DNA of 52,374 nt from DAIDKA01 sp049792815 (GTDB lineage: Bacteria > Pseudomonadota > Gammaproteobacteria > Steroidobacterales > Steroidobacteraceae): positions 1 through 52,374 of the forward strand of contig JBARBG010000191.1 in the NCBI GenBank assembly GCA_049792815.1, read 5' to 3'. Positions 17,522 through 24,850 of the stretch are shown here, piece after piece (positions within the stretch are counted from its first letter, which is position 1; each line of letters starts with the position of its first letter). Both the position numbers and the translations under genes were made by a program. Below the pieces are notes generated by a model. It was not told the DNA's origin, ran no database searches, and worked only from the letters and a program-made list of their open reading frames with translations.

Positions 17522-17605
17522 GCTTCCCCCTCGATTGGCTCACGCGCGTTATGTTGGCCCGCAGCAAGATTGCTGTGAGTTGGCGCGAATTGTTATCCGG
17601 CGCAT

Positions 17606-17634
17606 CATCGGTCAATGTTCATACATCGGTCAAT
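17606..17634. repeat. 11-bp direct repeat in divergent promoter region
   Basis: CATCGGTCAAT occurs at 17606-17616 and again at 17624-17634, an 18-nt period. A further GGTCA half-site in the opposite orientation (TGACC) follows at about 17642. The cluster sits between the divergent MFS (17521) and methyltransferase-like (17661) genes, so it could be a tandem regulator site for either. The regulator is not evident nearby. Confidence 0.5.
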
Positions 17635-17660
17635 TAATCACTGACCATTGAGGTACAGGC

Positions 17661-18794
17661 ATGGCAGAGGACTCCGCGACCCCGTTCCGTTTCTACGACA
17701 ACCGCCAGAAATACCTGGCCTTTGTCACCACCTGCAACGAGAAATCGGCCATCGCGCGCCGCGCGACCCATGAACTGAGCCTGCTGCGGCCGACGCCGCC
17801 GGCGGTGCGAATATTCGATGCCGGGATGGGCGATGGCACTGTGATCACCCGGGTCATGCGCGCCACCCATCGCCTGTTTCCGACCATTCCGCTGCTGGTC
17901 GTTGCCAAGGAAATCAGCCTGGAGGATGTGCGGCTGGGCCTGGAGAAGCTTCCGGACCGGCTGTTCGAGCATCCGGCGACGGTATTCGTCGTGACCAATC
18001 TGAATTACGCCGAAGCGCCGCGCCTCATGCCGCGTGACGCGCAGGCGGCCGCGGCGCTCAACTGGCAGGAAGTTCGTCTTACGGGGTCGACCTCCCACGA
18101 ATACGCCGACCAGATCGAAGAACTGGGCAGCGCGCTGGTGAGCGGCTGGCAGACTACACCCAGTGCCAAGACCGGCAATCCCAAGGTCGTGCGCCCCACG
18201 GTGCTGGTGATTTACCGCGAGGACCACAAGTTCCTGCTGGATGCGGCCATTCCCAAGCCGGGAAGGCTGTTCGAGCACTATGACCTGGTGTTGGCCTCAC
18301 AGCCCTGGCGGGCGCGCATGGGTGCGGATTTCAAGGTCCAGAAGGTGCTGATGCCGCTCGCCCGCAGCCTCGCTCCCGGTGGTCGGTTACTGGCCATTCA
18401 GTCCTGCGGGAACGACCCGGGGCTGGAGATCATCCAGCAATTGTGGCCCGAGGAGCGGCCCTTCAAGGTGGACCGGCACGAGCTTCTCAGTACGCTGCGC
18501 CGGGAGCTGGGACGGGATGCCCGCGAATTCAACTTCGGCGCTTTGCCGGATGAAAAGGCCGTGTTCCGCTACGACATGCACACCTTGCCGTCCGAGATCG
18601 GCGACCGGATCGGAACCTCGACCCTGTTCGCCGCGTGGAACGCCGCCATATATGTCAATCAGATCGAGGACGAGCGATTGGATGCGGTGGTCACCAATGG
18701 TGCATATCTGGCGGCCACGCAGAAGGTTCTGCAGAAGCATGGCGGCCTGTGGTTCAACGACGAGGCTTTTGTCGTGACCCGGCGGCGCGACTGA
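17661..18794 (+). CDS. SAM-dependent methyltransferase-like protein
   Basis: 377-aa cytoplasmic protein. Residues 51-60 (IFDAGMGDGT) are a good class I methyltransferase motif I, the SAM-binding glycine loop. Further on, LVLASQPWRARMG (about 211) and SLAPGGRLLAIQSCG (about 237) match the motif IV and post-motif IV region. The N-terminal FYDNRQKYLAFVTTCNEK and the C-terminal part are not familiar to me. A substrate cannot be named. It precedes the small DUF5062-like gene by 10 nt. The upstream region contains an 11-bp direct repeat. Confidence 0.7.
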   Translation: MAEDSATPFRFYDNRQKYLAFVTTCNEKSAIARRATHELSLLRPTPPAVRIFDAGMGDGTVITRVMRATHRLFPTIPLLVVAKEISLEDVRLGLEKLPDRLFEHPATVFVVTNLNYAEAPRLMPRDAQAAAALNWQEVRLTGSTSHEYADQIEELGSALVSGWQTTPSAKTGNPKVVRPTVLVIYREDHKFLLDAAIPKPGRLFEHYDLVLASQPWRARMGADFKVQKVLMPLARSLAPGGRLLAIQSCGNDPGLEIIQQLWPEERPFKVDRHELLSTLRRELGRDAREFNFGALPDEKAVFRYDMHTLPSEIGDRIGTSTLFAAWNAAIYVNQIEDERLDAVVTNGAYLAATQKVLQKHGGLWFNDEAFVVTRRRD

Positions 18795-18804
18795 AAGCCA
18801 CGGC

Positions 18805-19065
18805 ATGAAGAAGTTCAGGCACGAAGCGGAGTTGTTCAAGGCGGCACTGAGCGCCGGCGTTGCCTATGCCGAAGGTCGCAAGGCGGTCGAATTCGAGGCC
18901 ACGGACTCGGCGAGCGAGAAGGCGCTGTATATCTATCGGCTGCTGGTCCATGACAAGGTCATTTCCCCCATGCCTGAGGAGCAGGTCGGGGACCAGACCA
19001 TTCGCCATCGCCTGGCGGCCTGGTATGCGCATCAGTTGCCCAAGGGGCATCCGCTGCTGGATTAG
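18805..19065 (+). CDS. Small DUF5062-like protein
   Basis: 86-aa soluble protein (MKKFRHEAELFKAALSAGVAYA...). The pattern of an AYA-E-R-K helix, then YIYRLLVHDKVISPMPEEQ, then HRLAAWYAHQLPKGHPLL matches what I remember of DUF5062, a small gammaproteobacterial family of unknown function. No signal peptide or cysteines. It begins 10 nt after the methyltransferase-like gene and is probably co-transcribed with it. Reality of the gene is well supported; the family name is from memory. Confidence 0.72.
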   Translation: MKKFRHEAELFKAALSAGVAYAEGRKAVEFEATDSASEKALYIYRLLVHDKVISPMPEEQVGDQTIRHRLAAWYAHQLPKGHPLLD

Positions 19066-19126
19066 ACCTGCAGCTACGGATCGGGGTATTGTTCCAGGCG
19101 CGTGATTTCTTGGGGGGTCGAGGGCC

Positions 19127-19519
19127 ATGGCGATTCGATATGCCGCGACTGTTCTCGGGGTTGTCCTGGCGGTCGCGGGACGCGCGGCGCTTGCCCACCA
19201 TTCGGTTGCCGGTGAGTTTGACGTGCGCAAGATCGTGACCCTCAGCGGGGTCGTATCCGATGTGGAATGGGCGAATCCGCATATCTACATTCATGTGGAT
19301 GTGAAGGACCCAACCGGGGCCGTCACGACCTGGCGCCTGGAGAGTGTCCCGGTCGCCATGATGCGCAAGGCGGGGTTGAGCAAGGTGCTGCTGCTCGGTA
19401 ATGGCCAGAGGGCCACCGTCGAGGCCTACCTGGCGCGCGACGGAACACCGCACCTGGGCTACCTCGTCAATGTCACCTATGCGGACGGGCACCACTACCA
19501 GTTCGCCTCGGACAAGTAG
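19127..19519 (+). CDS. DUF6152 family exported protein (second copy)
   Basis: 130-aa exported protein with a signal peptide ending ARAALA and HHSVAGEFDVRKIVTLSG directly after it, again the DUF6152 N-terminal His-His. The NPH motif is in VEWANPHIYIHVDV, followed by WRLESVPVAMM. It differs substantially from the copy at 12113. It is followed after 27 nt by a WEGDTL-type secreted protein, repeating the DUF6152 plus WEGDTL association of the six-gene operon but here without MBL or DUF6644 genes. Confidence 0.85.
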   Translation: MAIRYAATVLGVVLAVAGRAALAHHSVAGEFDVRKIVTLSGVVSDVEWANPHIYIHVDVKDPTGAVTTWRLESVPVAMMRKAGLSKVLLLGNGQRATVEAYLARDGTPHLGYLVNVTYADGHHYQFASDK

Positions 19520-19546
19520 GCCTGCGCCTGTGCAAGGAGGTGTCGC

Positions 19547-20368
19547 ATGAAACTTTCCATGACGGCAGGTCTCGCTGCCGTACTGACTCTCGCCGCCTCG
19601 GCGCTGGTCGCGCAGACCCCGTTGCCGCGCGATGCGGCGGGCCATCCGGATCTCAATGGCACCTGGGACAATGGCTCGGGTATCGATTTCGTGAAGCCGC
19701 AGCACCTGGAGGGCGGTTCGGTCTGCGTGTCCGGCTGTGGCCCGCAGCCCACGGCCACCAAGGCCAGCACGCCATCGGCCGCCGCACCCCCGCGGGCCGC
19801 TGCACCACCGCCGCGGAATTTTCCGAAATACCGGCCCGAATACCTGGCGAAAGTGGCCGAGCTGAACAAGAACCAATTAACGTTCGACCCGGTTCTGCAT
19901 TGTCGCTCGCCGGGCCTGCCGCGGATCGGTCCGCCGGACAAGATCGTTCAGCAGCCCGGTCAGATCGTGTTTCTGTACGATGATGTCTCGGGAGATTTCT
20001 TCCGCATCATTCCCACCGACGGCCGCCCGCATCGCATGGACGTGGATCCGAGCACCCTTGGGGACTCCACTGGCCACTGGGAAGGCGACACGCTCGTGGT
20101 CGAGGCCAACCAGTTCAATGACGACAGCTGGCTCACGGACAATGGCGCCTTCCATTCCGTGGAACTCACCGTGACCGAACGGCTGTGGCGAGTCGGGGAC
20201 ACCTTGCGGTACGAGGCCGTCGCAACTGACCCCAAAGTGCTGATGGAGCCGTGGAAGGTCACCCGTACCGCCAGACTCACTGATGTCGATTTGGTCGAGG
20301 CGACCCCTTGCATCGATAAGGATCTCAACCACGTGGTCGATGGCACCCATCACGACAATCCGCGCTGA
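19547..20368 (+). CDS. Exported WEGDTL-type secreted protein (second locus)
   Basis: 273-aa exported protein, signal peptide ending SALVAQ (about residue 23), with a perfect AAGGAGGT ribosome-binding site. The mature N-terminus HPDLNGTWDNGSG and the core GHWEGDTLVVEANQFNDDSWL, then HSVELTVTERL and ATDPKVLMEPW, are the clearest version of this family in the window. Residues about 63-88 are a proline/alanine-rich linker. GSVCVSGCG holds two cysteines, and CRSPGLPRIG and ATPCID carry more, so disulfides are likely. No catalytic motif. The following PAP2 gene overlaps its 3' end. Confidence 0.78.
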   Translation: MKLSMTAGLAAVLTLAASALVAQTPLPRDAAGHPDLNGTWDNGSGIDFVKPQHLEGGSVCVSGCGPQPTATKASTPSAAAPPRAAAPPPRNFPKYRPEYLAKVAELNKNQLTFDPVLHCRSPGLPRIGPPDKIVQQPGQIVFLYDDVSGDFFRIIPTDGRPHRMDVDPSTLGDSTGHWEGDTLVVEANQFNDDSWLTDNGAFHSVELTVTERLWRVGDTLRYEAVATDPKVLMEPWKVTRTARLTDVDLVEATPCIDKDLNHVVDGTHHDNPR

Positions 20369-21074
20369 GGGCGCGGCTCGTTTACCGGTCGACTCCCGTC
20401 CGCGATGGCACGAGTTCGGCGCGCGGCTGCGCCGGGGGTTCCTGCGCACGACGCTCGCGACCAGCCTGCTCACGGGTCTTTTTTTCATCGCTTACTTCGC
20501 TGTGCAGCGACATCCGTCCCACGCGGCGCTGCTCATGCCAAGCACCACGCTGGATGCGATCATTCCCTTTCAGCCCGCGGCGCTGCTGGCCTATGTGACG
20601 CTGTGGATATATATCGGCATCGGACCTGGCGTGCAGCGCTCCGCCCGGGAGTTCGCGGCGTACGGTGCGTGGTTGTGCGGACTGTGTGTCAGCGGACTTG
20701 CGATTTTCTATTTCTGGCCGACGCGGGTGCCAACCTTCGTCACCGCCGCGAACGGATTCCCCGGATTTTCCACCCTGCATCGCGTTGATGAGACCGGCAA
20801 TGCCTGTCCGTCCATGCATGTGGCGGTCGCGATCTTCACCGTGGTTCGTATCGATGAGGCCATGCGATCCATGCGCATGCCACTTTCCTTGCGCCTGGCC
20901 AACGCACTCTGGTTCGCCCTCATCGTCTATTCGACGCTGGCCATCAAACAGCATGTGGTGCTCGATGTGGTCGCGGGGGCGATCCTGGGACTGCTGTTCG
21001 CCGTGATGTCCCTGCGCTGGCGGCCGGGCTTTGTCAGTCAAACGGACTTCGCGACCCTGGCAGTGCCGTCGTAA
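20340..21074 (+). CDS. PAP2-superfamily membrane phosphatase
   Basis: About 244-aa membrane protein with five to six helices. Two of the phosphatase motifs are present: CPSMHVA (His160) and KQHVVLDVVAG (His205, Asp209). The N-terminal KxxxxxxRP motif is absent, as in the PAP2_3/inositolphosphotransferase-like branch. It probably acts on a lipid phosphate or head-group transfer at the periplasmic face. The most likely start, ATG 20340, overlaps the preceding gene by 29 nt in another frame; no later ATG precedes the first helix. Confidence 0.83.
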   Translation: MAPITTIRAEGAARLPVDSRPRWHEFGARLRRGFLRTTLATSLLTGLFFIAYFAVQRHPSHAALLMPSTTLDAIIPFQPAALLAYVTLWIYIGIGPGVQRSAREFAAYGAWLCGLCVSGLAIFYFWPTRVPTFVTAANGFPGFSTLHRVDETGNACPSMHVAVAIFTVVRIDEAMRSMRMPLSLRLANALWFALIVYSTLAIKQHVVLDVVAGAILGLLFAVMSLRWRPGFVSQTDFATLAVPS

Positions 21075-21104
21075 CCCAAGATCGTTGCTATCAGGGAGAT
21101 TCCC

Positions 21105-21947
21105 ATGGCCTGCAATCCAGACGTGCTCAAGAGCGTCCCGCTGTTCGCCCTGCTCGATGATGAAGAGACTGCGGTTCTCGCCGCGCAGGTCGAAGTCAGA
21201 GACTTCGCGGCGCGCGAACGCATCTACAAGACGGGCACTCCCGGCGGCCAGGCCTATGTGCTGCTGTCCGGCAAGGTGCGTGTCACGACGGTTGACGAGG
21301 ACCAGCAGGAGGTCATTGTCGATGAGCCGGTGTGCGGCGAGTTTTTTGGATTTGCCTCAATGCTCGAGCAGACTCCACACCGCACCACTGCGATTGCCCT
21401 GGAGCAGACCTCGTGTCTTGAGGTGTCACGCGATGACATCGCGGTGCTGCTCGAGCGCAAGCCACACGCCGGCATGGACCTGCTGACCACGCTTGGCCGG
21501 CAGTTTCACGCGGCACACGATCTGGTGCGCATGCGTGCAAGTCGCAATCCCAATGATCTCATCGAAACCGAAGCCACGTTCGCCGAACACATCGCGGATC
21601 ATGTCGCGCGCTTTGGCGGCTCGTGGACCTTCATCATCGCCTTCGGCATGATCATGGTGGTCTATACCGCAATCAACATCACGCTGCGCGGCAAGGCGTG
21701 GGATCCGTATCCCTTCATCCTGCTCAACCTGTTCCTGTCGATGCTGGCGGCGATTCAGGCGCCCGTCATCATGATGAGCCAGAACCGCCAGGATACGAAG
21801 GACCGGCTGCGCGGCGAGCTCGATTTCGACGTGAATCGCCGTGCCGCCTCGGACATCCAGGGGCTGGCACGCAAGCTCAATCTGCTCGACGATAAAATCG
21901 ATGACATGGGTGCGCTGCTTCGCGAGTCGGGTCGCCGTGTTTCGTGA
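21105..21947 (+). CDS. Cyclic-nucleotide-binding domain fused to DUF1003
   Basis: 280-aa protein. Residues about 8-130 form a CRP-type cNMP-binding beta-roll (VPLFALLDDEETAVLAAQ, YVLLSGKVRVTTVDEDQQEVIVDE, GEFFGFASML). There is no HTH domain. Residues about 145-280 are DUF1003, with two membrane helices (around WTFIIAFGMIMVVYTAINI and FILLNLFLSMLAAIQAPV) and the family's SQNRQDTKDR motif. It looks like a ligand-gated membrane sensor or channel-like protein. Its phosphate-binding cassette is not a strong match to cAMP-binding consensus, so the ligand is uncertain. Its end overlaps the convergent PepSY-TM gene by 71 nt. Confidence 0.86.
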   Translation: MACNPDVLKSVPLFALLDDEETAVLAAQVEVRDFAARERIYKTGTPGGQAYVLLSGKVRVTTVDEDQQEVIVDEPVCGEFFGFASMLEQTPHRTTAIALEQTSCLEVSRDDIAVLLERKPHAGMDLLTTLGRQFHAAHDLVRMRASRNPNDLIETEATFAEHIADHVARFGGSWTFIIAFGMIMVVYTAINITLRGKAWDPYPFILLNLFLSMLAAIQAPVIMMSQNRQDTKDRLRGELDFDVNRRAASDIQGLARKLNLLDDKIDDMGALLRESGRRVS

Positions 21948-22620
21948 AGCGCACGCGCAATACCCGGTTCCACCACATGAGTGCCCCGGTGATGAACAGA
22001 CCGCACGGCACCAGTCCCAGAATCACCCATAGCGCCTCGATGTAGGGACCGTAGGCACGGCCGAAGTGCAGGCGCACCAGCCAGGCGATTGTATCGTCCG
22101 GCACCGCGCCGAAGGCAGCGGGAAAGGCAAAATAGAGCCCGGTCAGGGCCCAAACCAACACCAGCAGCAGCAGCCAGAATCCCAGCACGCCGTGCAGATC
22201 CCAGATGAAGCGCTGGGCGCTCACGTCGCGGCGTAGCACCAGGCTGCGACGCCAGCGAGTGCGACCCGGCCACCACAGTATCGCGCCCGTCACGCACATC
22301 ACGGCGACGGCGCCGGCGCCGAGGCCGTTGAGCAGCAGGCCCTCTCGACCGACGCCCAGGTGATCGTGAAATTCAGCCAGCCAGGTGACGAAGGCGGGCT
22401 CGCATGCCGTACTCACCAGACGCCCCGAAGGGGTCTTGACCAGAGTGCCCGGGCATAAGGCCCGGTCCAACTCGCGCCGGAAAACGATCAGGCTGCCCGA
22501 AACGCTGATGATCAGGACGTACAGCCCGATCGCGATGCCGACCCACAGATGAATCTGAAATAAAGCACGCCGCAGCCACAGCGAGTGCGGGTGCTTGGCG
22601 AATCCTGCGAGTACGCCCAT
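21877..22620 (-). CDS. PepSY-associated transmembrane protein (short)
   Basis: 247-aa inner-membrane protein of the PepSY-TM type: four helices with histidines at their starts (FQIHLWVGIAIGLY, WDLHGVLGFWLLLL) and the WW/TG signature CVTGAILWWPGRTRWRR and ITGALMWWNRVLRVRF. Full-length relatives linked to iron or siderophore reduction are about 380-500 aa, so this is a compact form lacking the periplasmic PepSY repeats. ATG 22620 starts directly at the domain; a longer frame upstream has no family sequence. The last 24 codons overlap the DUF1003 gene on the other strand. Confidence 0.78.
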   Translation of the reverse strand: MGVLAGFAKHPHSLWLRRALFQIHLWVGIAIGLYVLIISVSGSLIVFRRELDRALCPGTLVKTPSGRLVSTACEPAFVTWLAEFHDHLGVGREGLLLNGLGAGAVAVMCVTGAILWWPGRTRWRRSLVLRRDVSAQRFIWDLHGVLGFWLLLLVLVWALTGLYFAFPAAFGAVPDDTIAWLVRLHFGRAYGPYIEALWVILGLVPCGLFITGALMWWNRVLRVRFTKHGDPTREAAHPCHRFYRRAD

Positions 22621-22825
22621 GGGCGCCAGAATGCGGCACGCCGCAGGGGCTGCCAAGGGCGGCCGCAGCAACTGGCTCAGTTCGAGCACGAGAACGGTAG
22701 TCCCGACCCTACAGGCACTGGGCAGGAGGTCTTGCCCGTGAAGTAGGGCGGGCGACGACAGTGCATCGACCACCGGCGGTCATACTGGCGGCACGCTGAA
22801 TTTCGAACTCAAGTCGGAGGTTGAA

Positions 22826-23401
22826 ATGCGCCGTCATGAATCAATGGCTTCCAGGCAGGTATGGGCGCTCGCGGCCGCGGCCGCGCTGCTGGTTGGCTGC
22901 GCTCACCATCCGCCACCGCGGCAATTCACTGCGGATGCGCCTTTCAGCCGTAATTTTTCCGGTGCCGGCGATTCAGTTTGTTGGAGCGTCAAACGCGCAC
23001 TGCTCAGTCAAGGATACATGCTGGACCGTCCCAATGAATCGGGCGTCATGACCGGGTCGCGGGATCAGCAGCCCACGCCCAAACTGAATATCACGACGCG
23101 TCTGCAAACGACCTGCGCCGACAACAAGAACGGCACCAGCATCGTTTTTGTGACCGCCTCCCGTGAGGAGAACAGGCTGCAGAAGATGTCGCAAACCACG
23201 AGCATGGGTGTCGGACCTGCGACGCTGACCTTGCCGTCAGGATCGGCGAAGGTTCTGGGAACAGTCCGACGCGAAACCATCACCGATGCGAATTTCTACG
23301 GCCAGTTTTTTGCCCTGGTGCAGAACTTTATCGACCAGGAAAAACTCTCGCAGGCAACCGCGCCCGCGGTCGCCTACCCGGCGCCGCGATCAAACAACTG
23401 A
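22826..23401 (+). CDS. DUF2242-like lipoprotein
   Basis: 191-aa lipoprotein with signal AAAAALLVGC (lipobox Cys at about residue 25). The DUF2242-type body includes SVCWSVKRALLSQGYMLD and a polar region LNITTRLQTTCADNKNGTS, ending in FYGQFFALVQNFI. Ribosome-binding site GGAGG is well placed before ATG 22826. Function unknown in the family. It precedes the heptad-repeat protein by 32 nt, and the two may share a transcript. Confidence 0.8.
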   Translation: MRRHESMASRQVWALAAAAALLVGCAHHPPPRQFTADAPFSRNFSGAGDSVCWSVKRALLSQGYMLDRPNESGVMTGSRDQQPTPKLNITTRLQTTCADNKNGTSIVFVTASREENRLQKMSQTTSMGVGPATLTLPSGSAKVLGTVRRETITDANFYGQFFALVQNFIDQEKLSQATAPAVAYPAPRSNN

Positions 23402-23433
23402 TTCGAGATCGTTGAGTGATGAAAGGAGGTTCT

Positions 23434-24429
23434 ATGAAACGCACTAACTTAGTCGCAGCAGCCGTCGGGGCAGTCCTAGGTGCGGTTGTGCCGGGTGCCT
23501 ACGCGCAGATCCAGCCACCGCCGCAGTCAAGCGCTCCCATGGTTGGCACCGTGGGCCCCAGCCCATCGCAGACCACCGCGCCTGCCGTTGGCCAGGCCGG
23601 CCCGAATCCCAATGCGGCCCAGTCAAGCGTGCAACAGGAACGGGCCGACCAGCGCTCCGACCAGCGCACCGACGTCCAGACGGACCACCAGAATCTGGCC
23701 GCCGCCAGGACCGACCGGACGGATGCCGAGAAAAGCAGCACGCAGGAGCAAAAGGACATCCGTCAGGACGCCCGCGAGGACCGACAGAGCCTGGCCACGA
23801 ACCGGGCTGATATGCGCACGGATCGCCAGGACATCAGCCAGGACAAGGCCAATATCAGTGCCAACCAGAGCAACGTTGCCCAGAACCGCGCGGACATCAA
23901 GACCGACCGGGCGGACATCGCTCAGGATCAGGCCGACGTGCGTTCCGACCGGCAGGACCTGCGTCAGGACTATGCCAAGGAGCGTGCGGGCATGAATGAA
24001 CACAGCGCCATCAGTCAGGCGCGTTCTGACATTCGTACCGACCGGCAGGACATTGGCCAGGATCGCAGCGCCATCCGCACCGATGCCGGCAACATCGCCA
24101 CGGACCGTGCCAATATCCGGACGGACCGGAAAGACATCGGTGAGGACCGTGGCGCCATTCGCACGGACGCCAATAATATGCGTGCCGATCGGCAGGACCT
24201 GAAGGCCGATCATCACGACTTGCGTGTTGATGGCGGCCGGGACTTGCGCAATGGCGGACAGGTTCAGGCGCATGCAGTGGCACGCAATGACAGCAAGCCG
24301 GCGACGCCGGCGGTCAAGACCAGTACCCAGCTCACGGCCAGCAATCTGGCCAACAGCGCGGCCAAGAACACCAGGCAGACGCAGAAGGACACGGTGACGC
24401 AGAAGGCCTGGTACCACTGGATCTGGTAA
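23434..24429 (+). CDS. Exported heptad-repeat protein
   Basis: 331-aa exported protein, signal peptide ending GAYAQ. The start is ATG 23434 with AAAGGAGG just upstream; a GTG/ATG slightly earlier is less likely. After a Pro/Gln/Ala-rich segment (about 25-75) the bulk of the protein is near-perfect heptads of the form D-R-x-D-I-x-x (for example DRQDIGQ, DRSAIRT, DRANIRT, DRKDIGE). The hydrophobic residue recurs every seventh position only, with Asp and Arg at fixed positions, so it should form a long, highly charged helix or coiled coil. The C-terminal 60 residues are Thr/Ala/Asn-rich. I do not recognise a characterised relative. A cell-envelope spacer, stress-protective or cation-binding role would be guesswork. 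Confidence 0.82.
   Translation: MKRTNLVAAAVGAVLGAVVPGAYAQIQPPPQSSAPMVGTVGPSPSQTTAPAVGQAGPNPNAAQSSVQQERADQRSDQRTDVQTDHQNLAAARTDRTDAEKSSTQEQKDIRQDAREDRQSLATNRADMRTDRQDISQDKANISANQSNVAQNRADIKTDRADIAQDQADVRSDRQDLRQDYAKERAGMNEHSAISQARSDIRTDRQDIGQDRSAIRTDAGNIATDRANIRTDRKDIGEDRGAIRTDANNMRADRQDLKADHHDLRVDGGRDLRNGGQVQAHAVARNDSKPATPAVKTSTQLTASNLANSAAKNTRQTQKDTVTQKAWYHWIW
23800..24228 (+). repeat. Tandem 21-bp coding repeat (about 20 heptads)
   Basis: Within the gene at 23434, about 20 consecutive seven-codon units follow [DN]-[RQ]-x-[DN]-[ILMV]-x-x. One three-residue slip occurs in the middle (around GMNEHSAISQARSD). The DNA copies are diverged, so the conservation is at protein level. An antisense open frame across the same stretch (24417 to 23623) is a by-product of the repeat. 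Confidence 0.85.
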
Positions 24430-24460
24430 CGCCAGATACCGAAGTTAGGTAACAGGCAAG

Positions 24461-24494
24461 GGCCTGCACGGATTCTATGAAATTCGTGCAGGCC
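24461..24494. terminator. Bidirectional terminator hairpin
   Basis: GGCCTGCACG pairs perfectly with CGTGCAGGCC, extended by a G-U wobble and three A-T pairs around a 6-nt loop. It lies 32 nt after the heptad-protein stop and overlaps the stop codon of the convergent small gene. The T-tract (AATCTTT) is weak. Confidence 0.65.
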
Positions 24495-24780
24495 AATCTT
24501 TGGTGACAGCACCGCTGCCGCCTGGATCGCGGGTTTCAATGGTGACCCCCAACCGGTCCTGCGCTTTGCGACAGAAGAAAAGGCCCCACTTGAGGGAACC
24601 CGGGTCAAGCTCCCATCCCGCGGCGGTCAGGGTCTCCCGGGTCGATGCGAGGGCGGCGTACAGGTCCGCTCGTGGACGCAGTTCGGTGGCCGCCAGGGCG
24701 CGCTGCTGGCTGTCCCGGACCACCAGCCACATCGGTCGGTCCACCGGCTGCAGGGGATCATAGGAGGAGCGGCGGCGCAT
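24475..24780 (-). CDS. Small protein of unknown function
   Basis: 101 aa, MRRRSSYDPLQPVDRPMWLVV... The reading MWLVVRDSQQRALAATELRPR, with a W-E-L-D-x-G region and a C-terminal CRKAQDRLGVTIE, looks like a folded soluble protein. I recall similar short proteins in Xanthomonadales-like genomes, without a function. It is convergent with the heptad protein; its stop lies inside the terminator hairpin. The opposite-strand frame here has low-complexity residues and is the shadow. Confidence 0.55.
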   Translation of the reverse strand: MRRRSSYDPLQPVDRPMWLVVRDSQQRALAATELRPRADLYAALASTRETLTAAGWELDPGSLKWGLFFCRKAQDRLGVTIETRDPGGSGAVTKDWPARIS

Positions 24781-24850
24781 GCAAGGAACGTAGCAAAATG
24801 CCCCCCATGATCAGCAAATGCGGCGGCCGACTACTGGATGGCGGGCGCGG

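Noticed and set aside
23800..24228. Repeat array considered as CRISPR
   Set aside because: Units are 21 bp, have no spacers, diverge in DNA but are conserved as protein, and no cas genes are present.
23623..24417. Long open frame antisense to the heptad-repeat gene
   Set aside because: It exists only because the 21-bp repeat keeps this frame open; it has no start signals and the sense frame has a signal peptide and a perfect ribosome-binding site.
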